DNA from: an uncultured Lachnospiraceae bacterium
GTDB taxonomy: Bacteria > Bacillota > Clostridia > Lachnospirales > Lachnospiraceae
Length of the DNA stretch: 64,000 bases
Direction of reading: 5' to 3'
Assembly: GCA_947086895.1 (NCBI GenBank)
Contig: CAMUAR010000003.1
Location: 1-64,000, forward strand
In this document: piece by piece, positions 8,616 through 18,632 of the stretch
How the letters are laid out: every line of letters starts with the position of its first letter
Numbering within the stretch: the first letter of the stretch is position 1
Notes under the pieces: generated by a model
Databases searched by the model: none
Seen by the model: only the letters and a program-made list of their open reading frames with translations
Told to the model about the DNA's origin: nothing
Translations under genes and position numbers: made by a program

Positions 8616-9530
8616 ATGAAACATTTTCAGTCCATGAAGGAAGCGCAGGAAGTTTTTCGGGCGCTAAGTGCTCCAATGCGTGTCCGAATTATGGAAACTT
8701 TGTTTGAGGAGGGAGATAAAAAGCTGGATGATATTGCGCGTCAGCTTGATTTGACAAACAGTGCGGTATCACTGCATATTGAGAAGCTTCAGCAGGCGGG
8801 CTTGATCGAGGTAAAGACAATGCCGGGCAAAAGGGGAAACTGCAAAGTGTGTAAACCGTGCCATGAAGTTCTTTTAATTGATTTAAAGCCTAGGGAAGAG
8901 TCAAAGGATTATTATGAGGATGATGTGCCGATCGGTACATACTGCGAGTGTGAGATCAATCCTACTTGTGGAATTGCGACACCGCAGGGGATTATTGGGG
9001 AATTTGATCTGCCAAAATATTTTTTGTTTCCGATTCATTATAAAGCTTTTGTTTTCTGGTTTGGAAGCGGTTCGGTTACATGGAATCTTCCAAATCATTT
9101 AAAACCTGGTCAGTGCCTGACAAAACTAAGTTTGTCCATGGAAATCTCGTCCGAATATCCGGGATACAACGAAGATTATCCATCCGATATTTATTTTGAA
9201 GTCGCGGGAGTTCCCGTTGGAAAATGGATCAGCCCGGGAGATTACGGCGGAAGGCGCGGGCATTTTACGCCAAGGTGGTGGCCGGAAAACTGTAATCAGT
9301 ACGGTTTGTTAAAAACGCTTTCCATAACAGAAAAAGGAACGTTTATTGACGGCGGCGTAAAGATCAGTGATGTGACGGTTCGTGATCTTGACATTGACTA
9401 TACAACAGCACTGACATTTAAAATGTCGGTGCCGAAGGATACAAAAAATTGCGGCGGGCTGACTTTGTTTGGAAAAGGTTTTGGGGATTATGACCAGGGT
9501 ATTCGTTGTATGGCATATTTTGCAGAGTAA
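8616..9530 (+). CDS. ArsR-like winged-helix regulator with C-terminal beta-rich domain
   Basis: A 304-residue predicted transcription regulator. Residues 10-80 form a winged helix with the ArsR layout (ALSAPMRVRIMETL, then IARQLDLTNSAVSLHIEKL). Residues 80-130 hold six cysteines: CKVCKPC followed by CECEINPTC, able to bind a metal or respond to redox. The remaining 170 residues are rich in aromatic and beta-forming segments with no transmembrane helix; similar regulators in Clostridia are annotated only as predicted transcriptional regulators. The ligand is unknown. GGGGAAGGG precedes the ATG. It may be cotranscribed with the phosphodiesterase gene 50 bases downstream. Confidence 0.7.
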   Translation: MKHFQSMKEAQEVFRALSAPMRVRIMETLFEEGDKKLDDIARQLDLTNSAVSLHIEKLQQAGLIEVKTMPGKRGNCKVCKPCHEVLLIDLKPREESKDYYEDDVPIGTYCECEINPTCGIATPQGIIGEFDLPKYFLFPIHYKAFVFWFGSGSVTWNLPNHLKPGQCLTKLSLSMEISSEYPGYNEDYPSDIYFEVAGVPVGKWISPGDYGGRRGHFTPRWWPENCNQYGLLKTLSITEKGTFIDGGVKISDVTVRDLDIDYTTALTFKMSVPKDTKNCGGLTLFGKGFGDYDQGIRCMAYFAE

Positions 9531-9580
9531 AAAACAAAAGATTTCGAGAATACAAAGATAGCAACATGCGGGGGATAACA

Positions 9581-11446
9581 ATGAACATGCGGGATCGCAC
9601 AGGGAGAAAAAAGGGGATTGGGGTTTTGCTGCTGTTTGAGCTTTTGTACAAGGCGATGTTTCTTATGATATTGTATCTCCTTTTTTATGGGGCATTTCGG
9701 ATGGTGTTAAGGATCATGGGATATAGCTATCTGACGATGGAAAATATGTTCCAATTTTTGAAAAATCCGATTACACTTTTCGTATTGTTCGGTCTTATAA
9801 TCGTATGTACCTTGTTTTATCTTATAGAAACAGTATCGTTGATTATATTTTATCAGGGATATGTAAAAGCATATAAGGTTAGTGTGGTGCAAATCTTATT
9901 TACAGGTATCCGGGAAACCCTGTGTTTGCTGAAGCGGAAAGGAAGAGCTGCTGTTCTTTTGTTTTCGTTTGTCAACGCGGCAGTTACGCTGGCGCCGATG
10001 ATTGCTATGTTTGCAGCGCGCTTTCGCGTTCCGGCGTACATTGCGAAAGTAGTTGTCGAGCAGGTTACCGGACTTGGCGTTGTTGTTTTTTTTGTATTGC
10101 TCTGTCTTTTTATCAATTTTTTGGGGATTTATTCTCTGTATTACTGCGTGCTTGGCGAGACGACTTTTCTTGAAGGATTTCGCAAAAGCACAAAACTTTT
10201 AAAGAGAAATCTGGGGCGTTTTTTTGCTCGGATGTTCAGTGCAAATCTTATACTCTGGCTCTGCTATCTGATTGTGTATGCGATTGTTCTTATTGTTTCC
10301 TGCTATATAATCTACCGGACAAAGCCGGAGCGGGTGCTTGTGGCGGCAATGCTGACGATACAGGATGAAGTGGCGCTGTATATGGGAATTCTGGTTACCA
10401 TTATGGGTCAGATTGTCAATTATGCGGTTCTTTCTGCTTTTTTTTATCAGTATGGTCCAAGGCTGCTTCGCATTAATCAGGTGGAAAAATTACAGGAACA
10501 GATCGTTTATGAAGATGCTATAAGACGAATGGAGACAGCAGGGGTAGACAGGCATTTGGGCTTGCAAAGCTGGTATACAAAAGTGACTTTACTTGTCGCT
10601 GTTTTTGTTGCAGGATTTCATATTTATTCCATCTACAATGCCCTGCGAAATGGATCGCTTGCGGACAAAGAAACTCTGTTTGGAACTTATATTACAGCGC
10701 ACCGCGGGGCGTCGGCGGAAGCACCGGAAAATACGCTGGAGGCGCTTAGGCTGGCGATGGAATGCATGGCGGATTACGCGGAGATTGATGTGCAATTGAC
10801 ACAGGATGGAGTTGTTATTTTAATGCATGACCCAAGTTTGTGGCGGACGACAGGGCAGCGGCTGACGGTTTCCGGGGTTGATTACGGTCTGATTTCAGAG
10901 CTGGATGCTGGGAGCTGGTTTCACAAGGATTATGCTGGAACGCGCATTCCGACATTAAAGCAGGCGATTGAACTGTGTAAGGGCAAAATCAATTTAAATA
11001 TCGAACTGAAAGCAGAAAAATCGGAAAAAAGAAATCGCGAGCTGGTTGAAAAAGTGGTGTCGATGATTTGGGAGTATAATCTGGAAGCGCAGTGCGTGCT
11101 CAGCAGCATTAGCCATGAAATGCTTGAGATGGTAAAAGAACTTGACCGCGAGATTAAAACAGGCTATATTCTTGCATTTGCTTATGGAAATTTCTACAAC
11201 TTGGATTGTGTGGATTTTTACAGTATTCGATACAATTTTGTAAATGAAAATATTGTGAGAAAACTTCACAGTCTCGGAAAGGAAGTTCATGTGTGGACTG
11301 TGGATACCAGAAGCGGGCTGGAACGGATGAAACAGCTTGGCGTGGACAATATTATTACAGATAATGCAGTGCTTGCAAGGGAAGTTGTATATGGAGACAG
11401 AGTGAGAAAGGGATTTTTTAAACTGCTTGGACTGGTGCGTCAGTGA
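9581..11446 (+). CDS. Membrane-anchored glycerophosphodiester phosphodiesterase
   Basis: A 621-residue two-part enzyme. The first 340 residues form a membrane domain with several hydrophobic helices of the GPDPase_memb type. The C-terminal part (about 370-610) is a GDPD TIM barrel with the catalytic HRGASAEAPENTLEA segment, the metal ligands in EIDVQLTQDG and MHDPSL, and NIELK. The family hydrolyses glycerophosphodiesters to glycerol-3-phosphate and an alcohol; the membrane form may act on lipid headgroups or teichoic acid. ATG 9581 is preferred because GGGGGA sits 5 bases upstream; upstream in-frame starts would overlap the regulator gene. Confidence 0.85.
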   Translation: MNMRDRTGRKKGIGVLLLFELLYKAMFLMILYLLFYGAFRMVLRIMGYSYLTMENMFQFLKNPITLFVLFGLIIVCTLFYLIETVSLIIFYQGYVKAYKVSVVQILFTGIRETLCLLKRKGRAAVLLFSFVNAAVTLAPMIAMFAARFRVPAYIAKVVVEQVTGLGVVVFFVLLCLFINFLGIYSLYYCVLGETTFLEGFRKSTKLLKRNLGRFFARMFSANLILWLCYLIVYAIVLIVSCYIIYRTKPERVLVAAMLTIQDEVALYMGILVTIMGQIVNYAVLSAFFYQYGPRLLRINQVEKLQEQIVYEDAIRRMETAGVDRHLGLQSWYTKVTLLVAVFVAGFHIYSIYNALRNGSLADKETLFGTYITAHRGASAEAPENTLEALRLAMECMADYAEIDVQLTQDGVVILMHDPSLWRTTGQRLTVSGVDYGLISELDAGSWFHKDYAGTRIPTLKQAIELCKGKINLNIELKAEKSEKRNRELVEKVVSMIWEYNLEAQCVLSSISHEMLEMVKELDREIKTGYILAFAYGNFYNLDCVDFYSIRYNFVNENIVRKLHSLGKEVHVWTVDTRSGLERMKQLGVDNIITDNAVLAREVVYGDRVRKGFFKLLGLVRQ

Positions 11447-11518
11447 ACAGTAAGAAGATAATATGATTCAGTCAAACTTAAAAAGACCACAGTGTAAAGA
11501 AAAGGGGGAGTGATTGCA

Positions 11519-13705
11519 GTGCATGATTTTTTGCCGATCAGCAGGGAAGATATGGCGCGCCGTGGCTGGGATCAATGTGATTTTGTATATATTATAGGGG
11601 ACTCATACATAGATCATCCTTCGTTTGGACCAGCGATTATCAGCAGATTGCTTGAGAGCGAGGGTTACAGGGTTGGAATTATTTCGCAGCCAGACTGGAC
11701 ACAAAAAGACAGTATCAGCATATTAGGAGAACCGCGCCTGGCGTTTTTGGTCTGCGGCGGCAATATGGATACAATGGTCAATCACTATTCTGTCGCAAAA
11801 AAAAGGCGTGCTATGGATTACTATTCTCCGGGCGGCGAGATGGGAAAAAGACCGGATCGGGCAACCATTGTCTACTGCAATTTGATCCGCAGACAATACA
11901 AGGATGCCGCTGTTATTATCGGGGGAATTGAAGCTTCCCTGCGCCGTCTCGCTCATTACGATTATTGGAGCGATAAAGTAAAACGTTCGATCCTTTTAGA
12001 TTCTCAGGCAGATCTTTTGGAGTATGGAATGGGCGAACATTCGATGATGGAGGTAGCGGATGCACTTGACAGCGGGCTTTCCATCAAAGATATTACTTTT
12101 GTGCCGGGGACAGTCTACCGTGCAAAAAATTTAGATTCTGTCTATGATGCGGTGATGCTGCCGGATTATCAAGAAATTTTAAAAAGCAAAGAAAGTTTTG
12201 CAAAAAGTTTTTATATACAATATTGCAACACAGATCCGTTTTCGGGAAAGCGGCTGGTAGAAAAATATAAAGATACAGAATATATCGTGCAAAATCCGCC
12301 GGCAAAACCGCTGACACAAAGCGAGATGGACCGGGTTTATGCGCTGCCGTACATGCGCACATATCATCCATGTTATGAGGCGGCAGGCGGCGTTCCGGCG
12401 ATTCAGGAGCTGCGTTTTTCTGTTACAAGCAACCGCGGCTGTTATGGCGGATGCAGTTTTTGCGCGCTGACATTTCATCAGGGAAGAATTATTCAGACAA
12501 GAAGTCATGAATCGATTATTCAGGAGGCGACCGCATTTACTTACGAGCCGGATTTTAAGGGGTATATTAACGATGTCGGAGGACCGACTGCCAACTTTCG
12601 TTTTCCGGCCTGTGAAAAGCAGCTGTCGGCAGGTGTTTGTGTCAACAAGCAATGCTTGTTTCCGAAACCGTGCAAAAATTTAAAAATTGATCACAAAGAT
12701 TATCTTTCGTTGCTGCGCAAGTTAAGAGCCATACCAAATGTAAAAAAAGTGTTTATCCGTTCGGGAATTCGATTTGATTATCTGGTAAATGACGCCGATG
12801 ATACATTTTTTCATGAACTGTGCGAGTACCATGTCAGCGGACAGCTGAAAGTGGCGCCGGAGCATATTTGCGACGCAGTATTAAAACGGATGGGCAAGCC
12901 GGAAAATGCAGTATATGAAAAGTTTCTTGCCAAGTATAAAAAAATTAATGAAAAGCTTGGATTAAAACAGTATGTTGTCCCTTATTTAATGTCCTCTCAT
13001 CCAGGTTCGACATTAAAGGAGGCTATAGAACTTGCAGAGTACTTAAGGGATCTTGGCTATATGCCGGAGCAGGTTCAGGACTTTTATCCAACGCCGTCAA
13101 CCATATCGACCTGCATGTATTATACTGGGCTTGATCCGCGCGATATGAAACCGGTTTATGTGCCGAAAACGCCGCATGAAAAAGCGATGCAGCGCGCTTT
13201 GATCCAGTATCGGAACCCGAACAATTACGAGCTTGTGTATGAAGCGTTAGTAAAAGCGGGCAGAAAGGATTTGATTGGTTTTGGCGAAAAGTGTTTGATT
13301 CGTCCAAGACAGCTTTCGTCAGAACGTGACAAAAACGGAAGAAAAACAACAGGGAAAAAAAGCGTGTCAGAAAATGGAAGAATTCGGGCTGCTGCCAAAA
13401 AAAGCGAAAAAAAGAAAAGGGATGGTACCCCCAATGGAAAAAACAGAGTTGTTAAAAAGACGGACAGACAAAAAATCCAGATGGAAAAGCGTTTGGAAAA
13501 TTGCGGGAAAAACAGTTCTGACAGTGTAAAAAAGGCGCAGGATAAGAAAAAGTTGCATTTGGAAAATGGGAAACATATACAAGACAACAAAAAAATACGC
13601 TTGGAGAATGGAAAAATTGCAGGAAAAAATATAAAAAACACAGCACAAAAAAATAGTTCCAGCCATAAGAGAACAACACAGACAAAGAAAAAAGGCGGCA
13701 GATAA
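11519..13705 (+). CDS. YgiQ-family radical SAM protein with Lys-rich tail
   Basis: A 728-residue member of the UPF0313/YgiQ family, radical SAM proteins of unknown reaction. The N-terminal domain (about 1-290) has the family sequence [20 protein letters not shown]. The 4Fe-4S cluster motif CYGGCSFC is near residue 307, and the family C-terminal segment with DFYPTP is near 520. The last 125 residues or so are a tail extremely rich in Lys, Asn and Ser with two near-copies of a LENGK unit; it is not part of the catalytic fold. GTG at 11519 is taken as start, with AGGGGGAG 8 bases before it; GTG 11510 overlaps that site. Confidence 0.9.
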   Translation: MHDFLPISREDMARRGWDQCDFVYIIGDSYIDHPSFGPAIISRLLESEGYRVGIISQPDWTQKDSISILGEPRLAFLVCGGNMDTMVNHYSVAKKRRAMDYYSPGGEMGKRPDRATIVYCNLIRRQYKDAAVIIGGIEASLRRLAHYDYWSDKVKRSILLDSQADLLEYGMGEHSMMEVADALDSGLSIKDITFVPGTVYRAKNLDSVYDAVMLPDYQEILKSKESFAKSFYIQYCNTDPFSGKRLVEKYKDTEYIVQNPPAKPLTQSEMDRVYALPYMRTYHPCYEAAGGVPAIQELRFSVTSNRGCYGGCSFCALTFHQGRIIQTRSHESIIQEATAFTYEPDFKGYINDVGGPTANFRFPACEKQLSAGVCVNKQCLFPKPCKNLKIDHKDYLSLLRKLRAIPNVKKVFIRSGIRFDYLVNDADDTFFHELCEYHVSGQLKVAPEHICDAVLKRMGKPENAVYEKFLAKYKKINEKLGLKQYVVPYLMSSHPGSTLKEAIELAEYLRDLGYMPEQVQDFYPTPSTISTCMYYTGLDPRDMKPVYVPKTPHEKAMQRALIQYRNPNNYELVYEALVKAGRKDLIGFGEKCLIRPRQLSSERDKNGRKTTGKKSVSENGRIRAAAKKSEKKKRDGTPNGKNRVVKKTDRQKIQMEKRLENCGKNSSDSVKKAQDKKKLHLENGKHIQDNKKIRLENGKIAGKNIKNTAQKNSSSHKRTTQTKKKGGR

Positions 13706-13708
13706 TTT

Positions 13709-13737
13709 TTGTTTTATTGATAAAATAAAGATAATAT
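13709..13737 (+). promoter_or_regulatory. Probable promoter of the aldose epimerase gene
   Basis: TTGTTT at 13709-13714, 17 bp, TAATAT at 13732-13737, placed 36 bases before the start codon in an AT-rich gap. The -10 match is moderate. Confidence 0.4.
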
Positions 13738-13773
13738 AAAGTTTTATTTTATATCGCAGAAATGAGGAGTTAT

Positions 13774-14700
13774 ATGGCAGTACATACCATTGAGAATGAA
13801 AAATTAAAAATTCAGGTATCGGATCATGGCGGTGAGCTGATATCGATTATAAAAAAGGAGACCGGGCAGGAATATATCTGGAATGCAGATGCTGCATACT
13901 GGGGCAGACATGCTCCGGTTCTCTTTCCGATTGTCGGCGGGCTGAAAAATAAAACATATCGCTATAACAAAAAAGAATATATACTTGGACAGCACGGGTT
14001 TGCGCGGGATATGGAGTTTGAGCTTGCCTCAAAAGCAGAGTGTGAGATCTGGCACAGACTTTGTTCAAACGAATCGACAAAAGAGATTTATCCGTTTGAT
14101 TTTGAGCTGGAAACCGGTTTCAGATTGTTTCAAAACCAAGTGATTGTGCTGTGGCGCGTACAGAATCGCTCGACAAAAGAAATGTATTTTTCCATTGGCG
14201 GGCATCCTGCTTTTTTTTGTCCGCCTGTGATGAAAAAAGAAAGCGAGCCAGGTTTTGATTGCTGCGGTCAGAGAACAAAATGTGAAATTCTGTTTGAAGG
14301 CGTTTCTGTTTTAAATACAAGAATGCTTGAGAGTGGGCTTGCGGCTGCGAGTTTGGAGCAGTTGAAGCTGGAGAAAAAAATCGTTGGTGGAAAGCAGTAC
14401 GGCGGCATTTTTGTGACAGAGGATTTATTTGACCGGGATGCATATATTATAGAAGAACATCAGACGCGCGAGGTGGCGTTAGCGGGACCGGATGGAAAAA
14501 TCTTTCTCGCGGTAAAATTTGACGCGCCGTTGTTTGGTCTATGGGCGCCAAAGAAAAATGCGCCGTTTGTCTGTATTGAACCATGGTACGGAAGATGCGA
14601 CGGGGTGGATGCAGATCAAGTTCTTGAAAATAAAGCTTATATCAATCGCCTTGAGCCAGGGCAGGTGTTTAATAAAAATTATCATATTTGCATTTATTAG
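13774..14700 (+). CDS. Aldose 1-epimerase family protein (galactose mutarotase-like)
   Basis: A 308-residue cytoplasmic beta-sandwich protein of the aldose epimerase superfamily, which interconverts alpha and beta anomers of hexoses or hexose phosphates. It has the N-terminal NEKLKIQVSDHGGEL, the APVLFPIVGGL segment with GQHGFARD, the GGHPAF segment holding the family His, and the C-terminal FVCIEPWYG segment with the catalytic Glu. The FPIVGGL/HGFARD pattern puts it in the LacX/YihR-like branch rather than GalM proper. ATG 13774 follows GAGGAG; the ATG at 13762 has no binding site. The exact sugar is not predictable. Confidence 0.8.
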   Translation: MAVHTIENEKLKIQVSDHGGELISIIKKETGQEYIWNADAAYWGRHAPVLFPIVGGLKNKTYRYNKKEYILGQHGFARDMEFELASKAECEIWHRLCSNESTKEIYPFDFELETGFRLFQNQVIVLWRVQNRSTKEMYFSIGGHPAFFCPPVMKKESEPGFDCCGQRTKCEILFEGVSVLNTRMLESGLAAASLEQLKLEKKIVGGKQYGGIFVTEDLFDRDAYIIEEHQTREVALAGPDGKIFLAVKFDAPLFGLWAPKKNAPFVCIEPWYGRCDGVDADQVLENKAYINRLEPGQVFNKNYHICIY

Positions 14701-14828
14701 ATGAAGATGTAAGAAAAAATCTAAGTAATGAAAGATGTTTATCAGGAATTTCTATGATTGATATAAAGAAAATTTTTTTGTGCTGGATTGGACGTATGTT
14801 TGAATCATAAAGCCTGCTAAATGATTTT

Positions 14829-14853
14829 AAGCTCTGCCAAAGTGGAGCTTTTT
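14829..14853 (+). terminator. Intrinsic terminator before murF
   Basis: AAGCTC at 14829-14834 pairs with GAGCTT at 14845-14850, followed by TTT. The stem is short, so it may leak into murF, which begins 35 bases later. Confidence 0.5.
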
Positions 14854-14887
14854 GCAATAAAGCATTGGCGGCAGAATGTGAGGGGAA

Positions 14888-16351
14888 ATGAGATTCTATT
14901 GTGCGGGTGAAATTGCAGAGATTGCCGGCGGAACAGTGATCGCCGGAGATGGAAAGGCAGAAATATCCGAAGCTTCTACAAATTCAAAAGAGGGGGATAA
15001 AAATACATTGTTTGTGCCGGTAATCGGCGAACATGTAGATGCTCATGATTTTATAGCGGACGCTTATCATCATGGGATGCGCGCAGTGCTTACCAGCCGC
15101 GGCGAAGTGATAAAAAACACGCCGGAAATGACTTATATTAAAGTGGAAAACACAGTCGCCGCACTGCAGAAGTTTGGCGCGGCAGTGAGAAATTGTTTTG
15201 ATATACCGATTGTGGGAATTACTGGAAGCGTCGGCAAGACAACGACAAAGGAAATGATTGCGGCGGCGCTGGAAAACAGTTTGTGTACATTAAAAACTGC
15301 TGGGAATATGAACAGTCAGGTTGGGCTGCCGCGCATGATGCTAAGGCTTTCCAAAGAACACCAGGTCGCGGTCATTGAGATGGGAATGAGTATGCCGGGC
15401 GAGATGGCAAAGATTGCTGCGGTGGCAAGACCCGAATGCGCGGTTATAACAAATATTGGAGTATCGCATATTGGACAACTTGGCTCCAAGGAAAATATCA
15501 GACGGGAAAAGCTTGATATTGTCCGTGAGCTTCCCTGCGGCGGCACTTTGTTTCTCAACGGGGATGATCCTCTGCTTTATGAACTTGTTTCTGACGCTGC
15601 TGCGGTAAAAATGTCAGAACAGGCAAGAGAGCGGCTTTCAAAAGCAAAACTTATCACATTCGGGCTTTCGGAATACTGTGATTTTCGGGCGCGTGCGGTT
15701 AGACCGGAGGGAGAACACACAACGTTTCTTCTTGATTATCCAGACGGTCTTGGACGGGGGGAACTGGAGGTTTCGCTTCCTGTGCTGGGGGATCATAATG
15801 TTAGAAATGCTCTTGCAGCCTTTGCCGTGGCGGCTTATTGTGATATTTCTTTAGAGCGTGCCGCCGCAGGGCTTGCTGATTATACTCCGATTGCTATGCG
15901 GGGAGGAAAGATTGAGTCGAACGGAGTGATTCTGATTGACGACACATATAATGCAAGTCCAGATTCTATGCGCGGCGCGATTGACAGCCTTATTTTTTCC
16001 GCGGCAAAAAGACATATTGCAGTGCTTGCAAGTATGCTTGAACTTGGTGAGATCTCAAGAGAATGCCATCGGGAAATTGGATTGTATGCGGCTGTGAAAG
16101 GCGTGGATCTTCTTGTCACAATAGGGAGCGAAGCAGAGCATTGCGCGCAGGCGGCAAACGATGCAGGAATCGCGGCAGCAGTTTGTTTTAAGGATAATGA
16201 AGAAGCATTTCAGTTTCTTGCAAGGGAACTTGTTTTTGGAGATGTAGTTTTATTTAAAGGCTCGCGGGGAATGAAGTTAGATAAGCTTGTTGACAGAATC
16301 AAGACCGAGCGGGAAAAGGAGATGGAAGGCGGTACATGTACGCAGATGTGA
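14888..16351 (+). CDS. murF: UDP-MurNAc-tripeptide--D-Ala-D-Ala ligase (MurF)
   Basis: MurF adds D-Ala-D-Ala to UDP-MurNAc-tripeptide using ATP, the last cytoplasmic step of the pentapeptide precursor. The 487 residues show the three Mur ligase domains. The N-terminal substrate domain contains TNSKEGDKNTLFVP. The central ATPase has GITGSVGKTTTKE near residue 110 and ITNIGVSHIGQLGS. The C-terminal domain has DDTYNASPDSMR. GAGGGG lies 5 bases before the ATG. It is the first gene of a long run and overlaps priA by 16 bases. It lies about 16 kb before the dcw cluster where other Firmicutes often keep Mur ligases. Confidence 0.95.
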   Translation: MRFYCAGEIAEIAGGTVIAGDGKAEISEASTNSKEGDKNTLFVPVIGEHVDAHDFIADAYHHGMRAVLTSRGEVIKNTPEMTYIKVENTVAALQKFGAAVRNCFDIPIVGITGSVGKTTTKEMIAAALENSLCTLKTAGNMNSQVGLPRMMLRLSKEHQVAVIEMGMSMPGEMAKIAAVARPECAVITNIGVSHIGQLGSKENIRREKLDIVRELPCGGTLFLNGDDPLLYELVSDAAAVKMSEQARERLSKAKLITFGLSEYCDFRARAVRPEGEHTTFLLDYPDGLGRGELEVSLPVLGDHNVRNALAAFAVAAYCDISLERAAAGLADYTPIAMRGGKIESNGVILIDDTYNASPDSMRGAIDSLIFSAAKRHIAVLASMLELGEISRECHREIGLYAAVKGVDLLVTIGSEAEHCAQAANDAGIAAAVCFKDNEEAFQFLARELVFGDVVLFKGSRGMKLDKLVDRIKTEREKEMEGGTCTQM

Positions 16352-18588
16352 TTGTCGATATATCGAGCGGGCAGCTGGATAAAACTTATCAGTACAGTAT
16401 ACCAGAGCGTCTGGCAAGTCAGGCTGTAGTGGGAGCGCCGGTTCATATCCCTTTTGGAAAAAGCTGGCGCAAGGGCTATATTGTCGGGTTGTCGGAGGAA
16501 GCAAAGATTGAAGTATCGCGCATTCGGTCGATTGCAGCGGTGGAGAAGGAAGGAAAAGTGATTGCAAGCCAGATGATTGAGCTTGCAGCGTTTATCCGTG
16601 AAAATTTTGGAGCAACGATGAATGACGCGCTTCATACTGTGCTTCCAGTAAAGCGCGCCGTGCGCCCTGTTGAGAAAAAAAGTATACGGCTTATTGCAGA
16701 TGATACAGTGCTTGATGATGCGATTTCTGCTGCATCAAAAAGAGGATATGCCGCAAAAGAGCGATTGCTGTGCGAGCTAAAAGAAAAGAAAGTGCTGTCT
16801 TGGAATACTGCAACAAAAGAGCTGAACGTCAGTGCGGCGACAGTGCGCACACTGGAAAAGGGGAAGATTCTTGAAGTTATTACAGAAACTGGTTACCGCG
16901 ATCCGATGGCAGGGTTGCTGAAACTTTCAAAAGGTGAGCTTGCGGTGGAGCCGCATGTACTTAACGAGGAGCAGAAAGCGATCCGTGACCGTGTGGTTTC
17001 TGATTGGTCGCACGGCGATTATAAAACTTATTTGATTCACGGTGTTACAGGAAGCGGGAAAACAGAAGTTTATCTTTCAATTATTGAGGAGGTTGTAAGA
17101 GCAGGCAGGCAGGTGATTATGCTGATTCCTGAGATTGCTCTTACCTATCAGACCGTGCTGCGGTTCTATCGGCGGTTTGGCTCGCGTGTGTCTATATTAA
17201 ATTCAAAGATGTCGCAGGGCGAGCGATACGATCAGAGTCTGCGCGCTGAGCGGGGGGAGATCGATATTATGATCGGTCCGCGCTCCGCTTTATTCACGCC
17301 GTTTCAAAACCTTGGACTGCTTATTTTGGACGAGGAGCATGAGGCGAGTTATAAAAGCGAGATGCCGCCGAAATATCATGCCAGGGAAGTCGCGATTGCG
17401 CGTGCGGGGCTTTGCAATGCTTCTGTGCTTTTAGGTTCTGCAACCCCCTCTGTTATCGCGTACAATAAGGCAGCAGAAGGAGAGTACGTGCTGTTTGAAC
17501 TGAACCGCCGCGCAGTAACCGGAGCAAAGCTTCCAAAAGTGTCGGTTGTTGATTTAAGACAGGAACTCGCTTTTGGAAACCGCTCTATTTTCAGCGGTGA
17601 ACTGTCGGAAAAGATCCGACAAAGACTTGCTGCAAAAGAGCAGATTATGCTGTTTTTAAACCGAAGAGGATACGCGGGTTTTGTGTCGTGCCGAAGCTGC
17701 GGTCATGTGATGAAATGCCCGCACTGTGATATTTCTATGACGGAACATGAGGGCGGTCTGCTTGTGTGCCACTATTGCGGAGAACGGCAGAAAAAGCCGG
17801 AAACCTGCCCGTCCTGCGGATCAAAATATATTGCTGCGTTCGGCACGGGAACACAGAAGATTGAAGAGCTGGTTAGGAGAAGTTTTCCGTCTGCGCGCGT
17901 GCTGCGCATGGATGCGGACACAACAAGAAAAAAGGAAAGTTATGAGGAGATTTTGTCCGCCTTCTCGCGAAAGGAGGCAGATATCCTTGTCGGCACACAG
18001 ATGATTGTGAAAGGACATGATTTTCCAGAAGTGACATTAGTTGGTATTTTAGCGGCAGATTTGTCGCTAAATGCAGCAGATTACTGCGCAGCAGAAAGAA
18101 CATTTGAATTGCTTGCACAGGCGGCAGGACGCGCGGGGCGCGGAGGCAAGGAGGGGGAGGTTGTAATACAGACCTACCAGCCGGAACATTACGCAATTAA
18201 AACGGCAGCTGAACAGAATTATAAAGGATTTTTTGCCAGGGAGATTGTATACCGGAAAGCACTTGGATATCCGCCGATCATTCATGTGATGGCGCTGCTG
18301 ATCCTGTCGGCAAAAGATAGTGCGGCAGATTCCGCAGCAGCCCTGCTTGCCGCAGCGGCAGAAAGATTTTTTTCCGACAATGAACTTTTGGATGTAGTGA
18401 TGGTAGGACCCGTTCCCGCGGCGCTTTCCAAGGCGAACGATCTGTTTCGAAAAATGGTTTATTTTAAACATGGCAATTATAATGTGCTTGTAGCCTTGAA
18501 AAATTTTCTCGAAGGATATATATTATATTCGGAACAATTTCGAAATGTAAATGTTCAGTTTGATTTTAACCCGATGGGAGGATATTAG
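16336..18588 (+). CDS. priA: Primosomal protein N' (PriA helicase)
   Basis: PriA recognises stalled replication forks and reloads the replicative helicase. The 750 residues contain the N-terminal DNA-binding domain (about 1-200), the helicase core with GVTGSGKTEVY near 235 (Walker A) and LDEEHE near 331 (Walker B), and the inserted zinc region near 450-500 with paired Cys motifs (CRSC, CPHC, CHYC, CPSC). TQMIVKGHDFP and AAGRAGRG belong to the second helicase lobe. Its start lies inside the end of murF, so translation is probably coupled. Confidence 0.95.
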   Translation: MYADVIVDISSGQLDKTYQYSIPERLASQAVVGAPVHIPFGKSWRKGYIVGLSEEAKIEVSRIRSIAAVEKEGKVIASQMIELAAFIRENFGATMNDALHTVLPVKRAVRPVEKKSIRLIADDTVLDDAISAASKRGYAAKERLLCELKEKKVLSWNTATKELNVSAATVRTLEKGKILEVITETGYRDPMAGLLKLSKGELAVEPHVLNEEQKAIRDRVVSDWSHGDYKTYLIHGVTGSGKTEVYLSIIEEVVRAGRQVIMLIPEIALTYQTVLRFYRRFGSRVSILNSKMSQGERYDQSLRAERGEIDIMIGPRSALFTPFQNLGLLILDEEHEASYKSEMPPKYHAREVAIARAGLCNASVLLGSATPSVIAYNKAAEGEYVLFELNRRAVTGAKLPKVSVVDLRQELAFGNRSIFSGELSEKIRQRLAAKEQIMLFLNRRGYAGFVSCRSCGHVMKCPHCDISMTEHEGGLLVCHYCGERQKKPETCPSCGSKYIAAFGTGTQKIEELVRRSFPSARVLRMDADTTRKKESYEEILSAFSRKEADILVGTQMIVKGHDFPEVTLVGILAADLSLNAADYCAAERTFELLAQAAGRAGRGGKEGEVVIQTYQPEHYAIKTAAEQNYKGFFAREIVYRKALGYPPIIHVMALLILSAKDSAADSAAALLAAAAERFFSDNELLDVVMVGPVPAALSKANDLFRKMVYFKHGNYNVLVALKNFLEGYILYSEQFRNVNVQFDFNPMGGY

Positions 18589-18632
18589 AGCGAAGACCAT
18601 CCTGTGGGAATATGCAGAAAAGAGGAAGAACT

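Noticed and set aside
13225..13685. Hydrophobic minus-strand frames opposite the YgiQ tail
   Set aside because: They are the antisense of Lys-rich codons, which automatically read as Phe/Leu/Ser; no start signal.
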